The notes under the pieces were generated by a model that saw nothing but the letters and a program-made list of their open reading frames with translations, searched no databases and was not told the origin of the DNA. Shown here piece after piece: positions 36,386-45,211 of a DNA stretch of 64,000 nt (position 1 is its first letter; each line of letters starts with the position of its first letter). The position numbers were made by a program, and so were the translations under genes. The stretch is from Metabacillus sediminilitoris (GTDB taxonomy: Bacteria; Bacillota; Bacilli; Bacillales; Bacillaceae): the NCBI RefSeq assembly GCF_009720625.1, contig NZ_CP046266.1, positions 2,241,501 through 2,305,500 of the forward strand, read 5' to 3'.

Positions 36386-36706
36386 AAAATTCTAATTCAA
36401 TACATGAATTACACCAAAAATGTCCCTTTATGATAGATAGATTTTGATGTGAATTTTGAAATGAAAATAATAGTAAGATAGTAGGTTTTCAAGGTTGTTT
36501 AGATAATTCTCAAAAAACATGGTTTTTGATAGTTTTTGAGAAATAATATTTTTTCCTTAGTGTGAAATTGGATCGGGGAAGGCTGGATTAGAACTAACAG
36601 GGACATAAAATTCTAGACAGGCCTGTCTAGAAGGTTTTTTATTATGATTTTATGAGTCAAAACTTCCAAGCTTTGACACTGATATTAGTAAATAAAATTC
36701 TATTAA
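36386..36706. other. Intergenic region with a 22-bp palindrome
   Basis: No gene seen. TTCTAGACAGG and its exact complement form a 22-bp palindrome at 36611-36632, followed by GGTTTTTT. The spacer to the regulator gene is AT-rich. Confidence 0.5.
36611..36640 (+). terminator. Palindromic terminator-like hairpin
   Basis: A perfect 22-bp palindrome (TTCTAGACAGG/CCTGTCTAGAA) with a following T6 tract. No rightward gene now precedes it, so it is probably left from a lost transcript. Confidence 0.6.
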
Positions 36707-37471
36707 TTAAATGTTTTCGGGGATTACCATCACTTCAATCGCATGCTTATTGAGTATTTCCCGCATTTTTGGTACATCTTTATCAGTAATAACTATATCA
36801 ATGGCATCTAATTCACACACCTTTTGAAAAAAGGATTTATTGAATTTGGTTGAATCAGCAAGCACGATGACCTGGTCAGAACGCTTAATAATCTCGTTAA
36901 GTAAAAGGCCTTCTTCTTCAATTGAAGTAGATAGTCCTTCAGAAGATATACCGCAAGTACCAATTAAACATTTATTTACATGATAATTTTGAACATCTCT
37001 TATCGTTTTTGAACCATAAATGGCTTGATGTCTATGATTTAATGTACCACTTAAGATGTTAATTTTTAAATCCTCTCTTTGGCTTAATGTACTGGCAATG
37101 TTAATTGAATTAGTCACGATCGTATTGTTCCGACTCGTTAAATATTTGACAACGAATTGAACGGTCGTCGAGGCATCAAGAATAAGATGTTCTTCGTCAT
37201 TTATTAAAGAAGCCGCCATCTTTCCAATGTTACTTTTAGCTTTCAATTCCATATTCATACGTTGATCATAATTATAAACTTCATTAGATAACAGACGTTT
37301 TTTTGCCCCGCCACGTATACGAATGATTTTCTTTAAATCTTCCAATTTTATTAAATCTCTTCTGGCAGTATCTTTGGATACATGATTTATTTTACAAATG
37401 GTTTCAATGTCAATCCGATTATACTCGTTTAAATATTGAATAATGGCGTCCAGGCGCTCATCTTGTAACAT
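36707..37471 (-). CDS. DeoR-family transcriptional regulator
   Basis: A 254-residue regulator with an N-terminal DeoR helix-turn-helix (ERLDAIIQYLNEYNRIDIET, HVSKDTARRDLIKLEDLKKI) and the RIRGGA motif. The C-terminal sugar-phosphate sensor domain shows LILDASTTVQFVVKYL, NSINIAS, LIGTCGISSEGLSTS and VIVLADSTKF. The length is normal. It faces leftward, while a frameshifted gene start (37741) and the Tat genes lie to the right, so its original target operon may have been lost. Confidence 0.9.
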   Translation of the reverse strand: MLQDERLDAIIQYLNEYNRIDIETICKINHVSKDTARRDLIKLEDLKKIIRIRGGAKKRLLSNEVYNYDQRMNMELKAKSNIGKMAASLINDEEHLILDASTTVQFVVKYLTSRNNTIVTNSINIASTLSQREDLKINILSGTLNHRHQAIYGSKTIRDVQNYHVNKCLIGTCGISSEGLSTSIEEEGLLLNEIIKRSDQVIVLADSTKFNKSFFQKVCELDAIDIVITDKDVPKMREILNKHAIEVMVIPENI

Positions 37472-37687
37472 ATTCTCACCTCATTGATTTGATTATATTT
37501 TCTATTAACTATTTTTGCAATAAAAGGTATTTTAGGCTATGCGCAATTAGGTATTTATATAATGAAATGGCTATGGATTTTAAAAAAAGTATACTAGATA
37601 AACAATTTTCTAACCTTACATTCATATGAAAAAGGATCATATTGGAGGGGTCCTAGCCGTTATACGTAAAAAAATAATAACAGATAG

Positions 37688-37722
37688 ACTGGGCACGGAT
37701 ATTCATGGATATCCATGCCAGT
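37688..37722. other. Imperfect hairpin upstream of a broken gene
   Basis: ACTGGGCACGGATAT and ATATCCATGCCAGT pair with one mismatch and one bulge. No T run follows. It lies 19 bp before the frameshifted gene start at 37741. Confidence 0.4.
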
Positions 37723-37740
37723 TTAAAAAAAGGGGGATAA

Positions 37741-37849
37741 ATGAAGGAATTAGACAATCATTTGGAAAACCAAACTAATAGTGTTATTTTTGTTATATCT
37801 TCCAATTATGATAGGATCTATCAATTATTTTGATATTAGCTTATGGTAG
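37741..37849 (+). pseudogene. N-terminal relic of a possible membrane transporter
   Basis: GGGGGATAA precedes an ATG reading KELDNHLENQTNSVIFVISS. After a one-base shift it continues IMIGSINYFDISLW and stops inside the 3' end of tatC. A charged start followed by one hydrophobic segment suggests the first membrane helix of a transporter that has been lost. The family is not identifiable. Confidence 0.35.
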
Positions 37850-38618
37850 TGCCATGGCTATTAGATGAAGAAATTGAATCAATTTCTTCATTATTTTCCT
37901 TTGCTCGTTGTAGTTTTTTATACACTATTTTAGATAAACTTACACTACATTCATACAAGAGTAATAAGGGGATGATCACTAAAATATCTGATAGAAAATC
38001 TGGCGGTGAAATTAAAATCGAAACAACAATTAATACAAAGTAAGCATGCTTCCTGATATTTTGTAAACGGTATGGATCAATAATTCCTAAACTTGTTAAA
38101 AACATAATGACAACAGGTAACTCAAATAAGACTCCCATAGGTAATGTCATATGAAGCAAAAAACGGAAATACTTTTCTGTTGTAAAGAAAGTCGTAAACA
38201 TATCGTTTGAAAGTGACATTAAAAAATTTAGAACCAGAGGGAATAAAATAAAGTAACCAAAACTAATTCCTAACAGAAATAGAATAAATAGTGCTGGAAT
38301 ATATGCAATTGTAATTTTACGTTCTTTTTGTGTTAACGCTGGACGTACAAACAGCCAAGTTTGATGAGCTGCAACTGGAATAGTAGCTGTTATGGAAACG
38401 ATGGTAGCAATAATTAAATAAACGAGCAGGATATCACTTGGCCCTAACAATGCTAGCTTAAACGGTAAATCTTTCACTATTATATGATAAATATCTTGAA
38501 CAAATACAAATGATAGTATTAAAGTCAGGAAGAATGTGACTAAAGTGATAATAATACGTTTTCGTAATTCCTCGAGGTGCTGTATTGTATTTATGTTTTT
38601 TTTATCTTCCAATTTCAT
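37836..38618 (-). CDS. tatC: Twin-arginine translocase subunit TatC
   Basis: Receptor subunit of the Tat export machinery, six membrane segments, 260 residues. It begins IQHLEELRKRIIITLVTFF (the conserved HLEELRxR). It shows the extracytoplasmic PSDILLVYL stretch, the cytosolic AHQTWLFVRPALTQKERK loop (family FxxPGLxxxER) and FGYFILFPLVLNFL. It follows tatA by 55 bp and the exported amidohydrolase gene on the same strand, forming a substrate-translocase operon like Bacillus phoD-tatAdCd. Confidence 0.93.
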   Translation of the reverse strand: MKLEDKKNINTIQHLEELRKRIIITLVTFFLTLILSFVFVQDIYHIIVKDLPFKLALLGPSDILLVYLIIATIVSITATIPVAAHQTWLFVRPALTQKERKITIAYIPALFILFLLGISFGYFILFPLVLNFLMSLSNDMFTTFFTTEKYFRFLLHMTLPMGVLFELPVVIMFLTSLGIIDPYRLQNIRKHAYFVLIVVSILISPPDFLSDILVIIPLLLLYECSVSLSKIVYKKLQRAKENNEEIDSISSSNSHGTTIS

Positions 38619-38673
38619 CTCTCCGTAAAAAGGAAATGTAAGATAGATCCTACATCTCCTTTTAATCTATTGA

Positions 38674-38865
38674 TTAGTTTGCTTTCCTTTTTGATTCTTC
38701 TTCATTCGTGTCATCCGCTACAAGATCTCTTGTAGACTTTTTAAACTCTCTTAATGTAGAGCCGAATGCACGTCCAATTTCAGGTAACTTTGAAGGTCCG
38801 AAAATAATAAGAGCAATCACTAAAATAAGTATTAATCCTGGTATTCTAATATTTTGTAGCATCAT
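38674..38865 (-). CDS. tatA: Twin-arginine translocase subunit TatA
   Basis: Pore-forming Tat component of 63 residues: a short N-terminal membrane helix ([12 protein letters not shown]), the conserved [14 protein letters not shown] hinge and amphipathic helix, then [13 protein letters not shown] and a charged tail. AGGAGGTAA lies before ATGATG. Gram-positive TatA proteins do the work of both TatA and TatB, so this gene with tatC makes a complete minimal translocase. Confidence 0.93.
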   Translation of the reverse strand: MMLQNIRIPGLILILVIALIIFGPSKLPEIGRAFGSTLREFKKSTRDLVADDTNEEESKRKAN

Positions 38866-38932
38866 TTACCTCCTAAATTTTAATGATCTATAAGGATTCA
38901 AAATTAATAGTAAACAAGTAAATATTTTGAAA

Positions 38933-40333
38933 TTAACGGTAATCTAGATGGCCTGATGATAGTTCGCCTTTATGTAGAACTGCATCACGCTCAGGCAGTC
39001 GGGCTACAGCTTCAGCAGAGCAGCTTGCAGGGACTAAAACGGCCGTTGCATCGTCACCAACATTTGGCCATACTTGCTTGCCATTTGCGTCTAATGGTGT
39101 AATTCCGCCGGTAGCAAGGGAAAGGGCACGTGAAAGATTATATTCGTTTTTCCAGCCATATACTATTGCTGCGACATGTGCCTTTTGAAGAGTATCACCA
39201 ATTCCAAATGGATCCCAGTGATCTGTAATACTGTCATTACCAAGCATGACATTTACGTTTTGCTTTTGAAGAATAGGAATTGGCATTATGAAACCACCGA
39301 TTGGAACGGTTGATGCAATCGATATGCCTAACGATGCAAGTCGATTAGCTGTTTCTATAGCTACACTCTCTGGTAAAGAGGTGAGTCCGAATCCATGACT
39401 GATTGTTACCTTACCCTGTAAACCAGCTTCTTCAGTAAGATCAGCCAATCTGTGAATCGTCTTTAAGCCTGTTTCGCCTACTTCATGAAGGTGAATATCA
39501 ATCCCTACCTTATGGTCTACTGCAATTTGTATTGTAGTTTGAAGTGATTTTTCCATATCCCCGTCAAAAAGGGTTGGATCTACTCCACCGACATGTGTAA
39601 CTCCAAGCTGCATTGCCTCACGTAATAAACCTTCGGAATTGGATCGAAGTAAGCCATGTTGTGGGAAAGCAACAATTTCATGAGAAATTTTATCTGAATA
39701 GTTTGCTAAAGCGAGCTTAAGCTTCTCAAGATTTTTTAACCCTACGACTGGATCAATATTACAATGGCTTCTTACATACGTGGTACCATATCCAAGAATC
39801 AATTCAATTAATTTCTCCGCTCGCTCCTGGGCAGTTGGCAGTAACTCTAATAGAAGGGTTTTCTCTAATTCTATTACATCAAAAATACCACTTTTTCTCG
39901 TTGCTGCTGCTTTCCATGGACCTCCATAATATGTTTTATCCAAATGAATATGCATATCTTTAAAGGATGGAAGCAGGAGCATTCCTTTTGCGTCATAGCA
40001 ATCAATATTTCTTTTATAATCTGCCTTTGTATCTAGTATTTTAGTAATTTTACCTTTATCAATTTGAATATTACGTAATACACTTTCGGTTGCAACTACC
40101 TCACCATTTTCAAACTTATATCCACTTTCCAGTCGAACATTCAATAACATATAGGAGCTGTTTTTTGAGGGTTTCTTGCTGTGATGTTTATTACTTTTTT
40201 CTCCTGCACTAGCTGTTTCTGGAGCGATTAAACCCATCGTACCAGTTACACCTAAAATAGCGGAAGCGCTTCCAATTTTACAAGCATTTCCTAAAAATTT
40301 TCTGCGAGACAAACCTATGTTTTCTTGATTCAT
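38933..40333 (-). CDS. Tat-exported amidohydrolase (cytosine-deaminase-like)
   Basis: A 466-residue metal-dependent hydrolase with an N-terminal twin-arginine signal (SRRKFLG at residues 9-15, hydrophobic core, cleavage expected near TASAGE). Metal ligands of the CodA-like fold are visible: HIHLDK, IHLHEVGE, ISHGFGL and the catalytic Asp in GNDSITDHWDP. Other CodA-like stretches are RSHCNIDP and GLLRSNSEGLLREA. It has the first position in an operon with tatA and tatC, so a cofactor-loaded enzyme is exported by its own translocase. The substrate (cytosine, creatinine or another cyclic amide) is unknown. Confidence 0.88.
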   Translation of the reverse strand: MNQENIGLSRRKFLGNACKIGSASAILGVTGTMGLIAPETASAGEKSNKHHSKKPSKNSSYMLLNVRLESGYKFENGEVVATESVLRNIQIDKGKITKILDTKADYKRNIDCYDAKGMLLLPSFKDMHIHLDKTYYGGPWKAAATRKSGIFDVIELEKTLLLELLPTAQERAEKLIELILGYGTTYVRSHCNIDPVVGLKNLEKLKLALANYSDKISHEIVAFPQHGLLRSNSEGLLREAMQLGVTHVGGVDPTLFDGDMEKSLQTTIQIAVDHKVGIDIHLHEVGETGLKTIHRLADLTEEAGLQGKVTISHGFGLTSLPESVAIETANRLASLGISIASTVPIGGFIMPIPILQKQNVNVMLGNDSITDHWDPFGIGDTLQKAHVAAIVYGWKNEYNLSRALSLATGGITPLDANGKQVWPNVGDDATAVLVPASCSAEAVARLPERDAVLHKGELSSGHLDYR

Positions 40334-40703
40334 CTGGAAAATCCTCCTCTTATAAACTTGTATGATAGAATGATCATGATAAAAATGATAGAAACTATTG
40401 GTCGAAAAATTTTTCTCTTGTTTTAAATGAATTTACATACAAGAAAAATCTGGTAGTAGTTTGGATCTTATTAAGCATTTTAGATTGAAAATCAAACTTA
40501 TAGCCCATCCTTTAACATAATCACTCCTTGTAAACAATTATAAGGAGTATTAAGGTAAATTGCAATAAAACTTGCATTTTTTTAAGTTAAATTAAGTTTT
40601 TTTGTAGTAGGCTGAATACTTAATTAGTATTTGGTAATAGGGGATCATTACTTAAAAGTATCGAAACTGTTTTTTAAGCCCTGTATTATCAAGGTATTAT
40701 AAG
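40334..40703. other. Intergenic region upstream of the Tat operon
   Basis: About 370 bp, very AT-rich. It must hold the leftward promoter of the Tat operon. No open frame or clear operator was recognised. Confidence 0.4.
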
Positions 40704-40832
40704 GTGTGTATCTTAAAAGGAGTCCGTATTCTTGGAACAATTGAGGGACACGATAAATACTCCATTATGGTTAAATCTAATGGAAAACAGCAGACTCTTT
40801 ATAAACATTCTATATTTACAATTGTTAGATAG
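40704..40832 (+). pseudogene. Hfq-like C-terminal fragment
   Basis: Forty-two codons read CILKGVRILGTIEGHDKYSI, then MVKSNGKQQTLYKHSIFTIV and stop. They align with Bacillus Hfq from [20 protein letters not shown] through the Sm2 motif YKHAIST. The N-terminal helix and first strand with the Q/D/LN motif are not found upstream, although the frame stays open for several codons. It is probably a truncated Hfq/Sm-like gene; a short functional version cannot be excluded. Confidence 0.5.
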
Positions 40833-40974
40833 GGCAGACTCTGTCTTATTTTAATACTTTAATATTGTTGTATAAGCGATATTAAATTGCTTAAGGAAAA
40901 AGCACCAAGATAAATATGCTAGCAACTGCTTGTGATTTTCCTAAGAATAAAAGATAAAAAACACAAGAAGTGAA

Positions 40975-41090
40975 CCCCTTTCATTAGAGAGCTGGAGGAC
41001 TGGCCTTATGAAGCCCGGCAACCATTCAACAACTTTGTTGAAAAGGTGCTAATTCCTGCAAAGCATATTGTTTGACAAATAAGAGAGGTC
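40975..41090 (+). ncRNA. S-box (SAM) riboswitch, apparently orphaned
   Basis: The aptamer core is recognisable: TTAGAGAGCTGGAGGACTGG, CCTTATGAAGCCCGGCAACC and GGTGCTAATTCCTGCAAA, then a closing ATAAGAGAG. The order and spacing match the S-box class. No methionine or sulfur gene follows. The next 170 bp hold only a small relic and a terminator, and a second riboswitch starts at 41495. Confidence 0.88.
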
Positions 41091-41172
41091 TTTTGTTTTT
41101 GGTAAGGTATAAGCTAAAAGCTAAAAGATTGTCAAGCTTCAATACTTTTTATATAAAAATTTCATACAAAAT

Positions 41173-41232
41173 ACGGTGATGGTTGAAGCGGCAGAACAAA
41201 CGAGAGAAAAGTTGTTCGTGAAAAAGGGATAA
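41173..41232 (+). pseudogene. Short C-terminal relic behind the S-box
   Basis: A frame reads TVMVEAAEQTREKLFVKKG and stops. It has no start or ribosome site. It may be the tail of the gene once controlled by the S-box; I cannot identify the family. Confidence 0.3.
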
Positions 41233-41265
41233 TAACATAGGTAAGTAAGATATTATGTTAAGCTA

Positions 41266-41295
41266 AAAACGAGATCTTTTACCAGATCTCGTTTT
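41266..41295 (+). terminator. Intrinsic terminator after the S-box relic
   Basis: AAAACGAGATCT and AGATCTCGTTTT pair perfectly over 12 bp with a 6-base loop. Confidence 0.8.
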
Positions 41296-41494
41296 ATATT
41301 TTGATTGTCTCTAGTTTGCCTAAGAGGACACAGACTCTTCATATTTACAAATCGTCTGTTGACAACAAGATGTATTAAAACTAACATTAGAGTTGATTTC
41401 AGTTGAAATTTTTTAGGTTTATTACAGTAAAAGTCGTAAAGGTTACTTAAATTTTCTATTTTTAGATTAACTTTAAAAATATTATATATCTTGG

Positions 41495-41690
41495 AAATAG
41501 GTGCGAGTTAAAGCATTAAAAAGCTTTATCAGCTTAAAAGGGAAGTCGGTTAAACTCCGGCACGGACCCGCCACTGTAATGGGTATCAGTATGAAATGCT
41601 GATTAGTTTCAGAAAAACCACTGGGTTGTACCTGGGAAGGTCTGAACGTTATGCCCTTAGTCAGGAGACCTGCCTATTTTAACATCGCTG
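41495..41690 (+). ncRNA. Cobalamin riboswitch
   Basis: Conserved AdoCbl aptamer elements appear in order: AATAGGTGC, AAAAGGGAAGTCGG, GGCACGGACCCGCCACTGTA, CACTGG, TGGGAAGGT and the B12 box TTAGTCAGGAGACCTGCCT. It precedes a terminator and a nickel/peptide-type ABC operon. B12 control of such importers usually means uptake of cobalt or a corrinoid precursor. Confidence 0.93.
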
Positions 41691-41723
41691 TTAGACCTAC
41701 GGGATTTTAGGGAGGTGGTTAGG

Positions 41724-41828
41724 ATGCTGATAACCAATTGTCTGAATCCATCTCTATATCTAATCGATGATATTGAAATGTTCAGTGATTCCCTTTATTT
41801 ATCAAAAGAAGCATTTCTGACCTCATGA
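41724..41828 (+). CDS. 34-codon leader ORF between B12 riboswitch and ABC operon
   Basis: GGGAGGTGGTTAGG immediately precedes an ATG that opens a frame beginning MLITNCLNPSLYLI and ending SKEAFLTS, stop TGA at 41826-41828. The last seven sense codons lie in the 5' arm of the terminator at 41809-41849, so a translating ribosome would block the hairpin. No homologue is known to me. The good ribosome site and overlap suggest a leader peptide linking riboswitch state to attenuation. Confidence 0.5.
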   Translation: MLITNCLNPSLYLIDDIEMFSDSLYLSKEAFLTS

Positions 41829-41849
41829 GCCGGTCAGAAATGCTTTTTT
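41809..41849 (+). terminator. Attenuator between B12 riboswitch and ABC operon
   Basis: AAGCATTTCTGACC and GGTCAGAAATGCTT form a perfect 14-bp stem around TCATGAGCC and end in a T7 tract. It lies 33 bp before the first transporter gene. Confidence 0.88.
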
Positions 41850-41881
41850 TATTTTTTTACATAACAATGGAGGTTTTCGAT

Positions 41882-43432
41882 ATGGTAAAAAACAGTCATC
41901 AAAAATACGCCTTAGTTTTTTGGATGGTTTTCTGTAGTCTCATTCTCTCTCTAGCTGGATGCGCGGGAGTGGAAAAGGAAGGAGCTGTAGTTACAGCATC
42001 TGACAAGAAAGTAACTCTGGCTTTTCCATGGAGTCCGCAAAGCCTTGACCCACATGGCAGTGATAGTTGGGAAATTATGCGTTCAGGTATGGGGGAAACA
42101 TTGGTGAAGTTAAATGAAGAATTGAAGCCCACTCCCTGGCTGGCGAAAGAATGGAAGCAAGAAAATGAAACGACATGGGTATTCAAGTTGGAGGACAATG
42201 TAAGTTTCCATAACGGGAAAGCAATGGACGCAGCCAGTGTGAAAGAATCATTGCTTAGGTCTTTAAAGAAGGATCAAAAAGCGAAGGATTTATTACAAGT
42301 AGAATCAATGGAAGTACTTTCAGAAAACGAATTAAAAATTGTAACGAAACAACCGAATGCGGCTTTGATCGCACATTTAGCCGATCCGTCTACCATCATT
42401 GCTGATGTAACGACCATCAAAGATAAAAATAACGATCCTGCGTTTACCGGATCGTTTAAATTTAAACAGTTTAACAAAGATGAATCCCTTGTTGTAGAGA
42501 GATATGAAGATTATTGGGGGAAAGAAGCGTTACTGTCAGAAGTAACAATCAAATTTATACCAGATGGAAATACACGATTAATGGCACTGCAATCCGGGGA
42601 TGTTGACGCTGCAACTGATATTCCTATTGATAATATAACTTTGTTGGAGAAGGACGAGAAATTTGATGTATTCACGGCCCCATCACTTCGGACCCATATG
42701 TTGCTTTTTAATATGAGTTCCCCTCTATTTAAGGATGTGGCTCTTCGAAAAGTCATTGATATGTCCATTCCACGTGCAGATATTGTCAAATCGATTATGA
42801 TGGATCAAGGTACGGAAGCAAAGAGCCCATTCCCAGAAATATTGCCATTCGGTAAAGTGGAGAAGGAAAAAGCAACAGAGTCGATTGAACAATTAATGAA
42901 ACAGAGAGGGTGGAAGAAAAACGCAGATGCAATGTGGGAAAAGCAAGGGAAACCATTTGAAGTGACGCTGTTAACCTTTCCACAACGACCAGAATTAACC
43001 GTCATGGCGGAAACGATTCAAAGTGAATTATTAAATGAAGGGATCAAAGTCAACATTCGTCAGGTGGAGAATATCGATGAGGTGCTAGCAAATGATGATT
43101 GGGATTTATCTATGTATAGCATGTTAACGGCACATACCGGTGATCCCCAATATTTTTTAAATATTTTCTATCAATCTGATAGTGAATCAAACGTTAGTCA
43201 CTATGTTTCACCTTCCCTTGATCTTATGATTGGTGAACTAAATCATACAACTGATTGGACAAAACGTAACCAGTTAGCTTTACAAATACAAGAAATGATT
43301 AATAAAGATCTGCCGCAGTCGTTTATCGTTCATCCGAAAACGGTATTCGGTGTTAGAAATGGAGTCAAAGGATTCACGCCTCACCCAATTGAGTATTACT
43401 ATATTCATTCCCAAATTGATGTGAATGAGTGA
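41882..43432 (+). CDS. Nickel/peptide-type ABC substrate-binding lipoprotein (NikA-like)
   Basis: Family 5 solute-binding lipoprotein of 516 residues. The signal peptide ends in LSLAGC (lipid-modified Cys). The mature chain shows LAFPWSPQSLDPHG, ETLVKLNEELKPTPWLAKEW, WVFKLEDNVSFHNGK, AFTGSFKFKQFNKDESLV and IPDGNTRLMALQSGDVDAA, all typical of NikA/OppA relatives. ATG 41882 has TGGAGG eight bases upstream; the earlier in-frame ATG lies inside the terminator. The upstream cobalamin riboswitch makes cobalt or a cobalt complex a better guess than nickel or peptides. Confidence 0.88.
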   Translation: MVKNSHQKYALVFWMVFCSLILSLAGCAGVEKEGAVVTASDKKVTLAFPWSPQSLDPHGSDSWEIMRSGMGETLVKLNEELKPTPWLAKEWKQENETTWVFKLEDNVSFHNGKAMDAASVKESLLRSLKKDQKAKDLLQVESMEVLSENELKIVTKQPNAALIAHLADPSTIIADVTTIKDKNNDPAFTGSFKFKQFNKDESLVVERYEDYWGKEALLSEVTIKFIPDGNTRLMALQSGDVDAATDIPIDNITLLEKDEKFDVFTAPSLRTHMLLFNMSSPLFKDVALRKVIDMSIPRADIVKSIMMDQGTEAKSPFPEILPFGKVEKEKATESIEQLMKQRGWKKNADAMWEKQGKPFEVTLLTFPQRPELTVMAETIQSELLNEGIKVNIRQVENIDEVLANDDWDLSMYSMLTAHTGDPQYFLNIFYQSDSESNVSHYVSPSLDLMIGELNHTTDWTKRNQLALQIQEMINKDLPQSFIVHPKTVFGVRNGVKGFTPHPIEYYYIHSQIDVNE

Positions 43433-43440
43433 GGGATGAA

Positions 43441-44370
43441 ATGATTCGCTTTTGTCTAGAACGTATTGCTCAATTGATGATGGTCATCTTTTTTGTCTCC
43501 ACACTTACTTTTTTACTTTTAAGGTTAGCTCCGGGAGATCCCGCTTATATATTATTAACCACACACGATGTTCCTGCTTCTGAAGAAGCCTTGAGCGCTT
43601 TACGAAAAGAGCTGGGGTTAACAGAACCGTTATGGACCCAATATGTACACTGGGTAACAGATGCTTTTACCTGGCAGTGGGGGACATCTTATGTTTCAAA
43701 AGAACCTGTGACGGAAGAATTGTTCAGGAGGATACCTGCAACTTTAGAACTGGCAACTGCTGGTTTGATGGTGATGATATTTATCACCTTTATTTTGGGG
43801 ATCTCCACTGCCATTTACTCAAATGGATTGCTGGATCTAGTAGGAAGGCTTATGGCTCTTTTAGGATCTTCCATCCCTTCTTTCTGGCTTGGATTCTTAT
43901 TTATTTATTTTTTTTCAGTCCAATATGGATGGCTTCCTTCTATGGGACGTGGTACATTAAAACATCTTATTTTACCAGCTATCACCCTTGGATTAGGAAT
44001 GGGAACGATTTATGCACGTGTATTACGCACCAATATGCTTGAAATGATGAATCAACATTTTATAAAAGCAGCTAAGGCAAGAGGCCTGTCAAATAGGCGT
44101 ATATTAGTATTTCAAGTGTTCAAACACGCCTTCTTGCCTGTTGTAACGATGTTAGGGACAAGCTTTGCGTTTATGTTAGGCGGAAGTATTATTGTAGAGT
44201 CAATCTTTTCTTGGCCAGGTTTAGGAAAATATATTGTTGAGGCCATTAATATGAGAGATTATCCTGTCATTCAAGGCTATGTCATGTTTACTTCTTTCTT
44301 ATTTGTATCCATTCATATTGTCGTTGATATGATTTATGTACTGTTAGATCCGAGGTTAAGAGTTCGTTAG
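43441..44370 (+). CDS. ABC importer permease (NikB/OppB-like)
   Basis: Membrane subunit with about six segments, beginning CLERIAQLMMVIFFVSTLTF and continuing LRLAPGDPAYIL, the family N-terminal motif. The coupling loop IKAAKARGLSNRRILVFQVF (EAA motif) and ESIFSWPGLGKYIVEAI are visible. ATG 43441 with GAGG six bases upstream is preferred over GTG 43429, which overlaps the previous stop. It pairs with the next gene to form the channel. Confidence 0.9.
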   Translation: MIRFCLERIAQLMMVIFFVSTLTFLLLRLAPGDPAYILLTTHDVPASEEALSALRKELGLTEPLWTQYVHWVTDAFTWQWGTSYVSKEPVTEELFRRIPATLELATAGLMVMIFITFILGISTAIYSNGLLDLVGRLMALLGSSIPSFWLGFLFIYFFSVQYGWLPSMGRGTLKHLILPAITLGLGMGTIYARVLRTNMLEMMNQHFIKAAKARGLSNRRILVFQVFKHAFLPVVTMLGTSFAFMLGGSIIVESIFSWPGLGKYIVEAINMRDYPVIQGYVMFTSFLFVSIHIVVDMIYVLLDPRLRVR

Positions 44371-44382
44371 GGGGAACCATTT

Positions 44383-45210
44383 ATGAAAAAAGTTCCGTAT
44401 TCATTAAATATAAGCTTAATTGTGGGGATTAGCTTACTTATAATAATCGTTTTGATCGGTCTTTTTGCACCATGGGTTTCTCCTCACGACCCTTTAGCGG
44501 TTAATCTGTCAAATAGGCTGGCATTTCCAAGCTGGAATTACCCGTTTGGAACAGATCATTTGGGACGTTGCGTCTTATCGCGAATTATTTATGGAATAAG
44601 AGTAAGTGTTGCATTTGCGTTTCTCATCATGATGTTTACGTTCATTATTAGTCTTCCTATTGGACTTTTAACAGGGTATTGGCGCGGGCGAACGGACCAT
44701 CTTTTTATGCGTTTGATTGATGGTACGCTTGCCATTCCAGATATTGTACTCACAATCGCTATTGTAGGAGTATTAGGCCCTGGTTTCGTTAACATGATGA
44801 TCGCCATCATTATGGTTCGGTGGGCGAATTACGTTCGACTTATCCGTAGTCTTGTCTTAAAAAGTTGTGAGGAAGATTATATACTATCGGCTCGGATGTC
44901 AGGGAACTCACATCTGCGTATTATGAGGCGCTATGTTCTTCCTGACATTTTTTCGCCTCTCGTTGTTTTTGGGGCACTGGATATGGGAAAAATCGTCCTT
45001 TTAATGGCGGGACTTTCTTTTTTAGGGTTGGGTACTCAGCCACCAACACCAGAATGGGGAGTCATGCTGCGTGATGCAACAGCCTATTTTCAAATTGCGC
45101 CTCATGTGATGATTTTTCCTGGTATGGCCATGTTGTTTTTCGTTTTAGCCTGTCAGCTAATCAGTGACCGGTTTAGAAAGTGGAATGCTGCTACTTTAAA
45201 AGAGGTGTAA
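44383..45210 (+). CDS. ABC importer permease (NikC/OppC-like)
   Basis: Second channel subunit, 275 residues. The N-terminal LFAPWVSPHDPLAVNLSNRL and FGTDHLGRCVLSRIIYGIRV are hallmark OppC/NikC stretches, and the coupling loop is YILSARMSGNSHLRIMRRYV. It ends with FLGLGTQPPTPEWGVMLRDA. TAGGGGGAA lies eight bases before the ATG. It is in the same operon, 12 bp behind the first permease gene. Confidence 0.92.
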   Translation: MKKVPYSLNISLIVGISLLIIIVLIGLFAPWVSPHDPLAVNLSNRLAFPSWNYPFGTDHLGRCVLSRIIYGIRVSVAFAFLIMMFTFIISLPIGLLTGYWRGRTDHLFMRLIDGTLAIPDIVLTIAIVGVLGPGFVNMMIAIIMVRWANYVRLIRSLVLKSCEEDYILSARMSGNSHLRIMRRYVLPDIFSPLVVFGALDMGKIVLLMAGLSFLGLGTQPPTPEWGVMLRDATAYFQIAPHVMIFPGMAMLFFVLACQLISDRFRKWNAATLKEV

Positions 45211-45211
45211 G

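Noticed and set aside
41825..41881. Earlier in-frame start for the NikA-like lipoprotein
   Set aside because: It lies inside the attenuator hairpin, lacks a ribosome site and would put 19 extra residues before a normal signal peptide.
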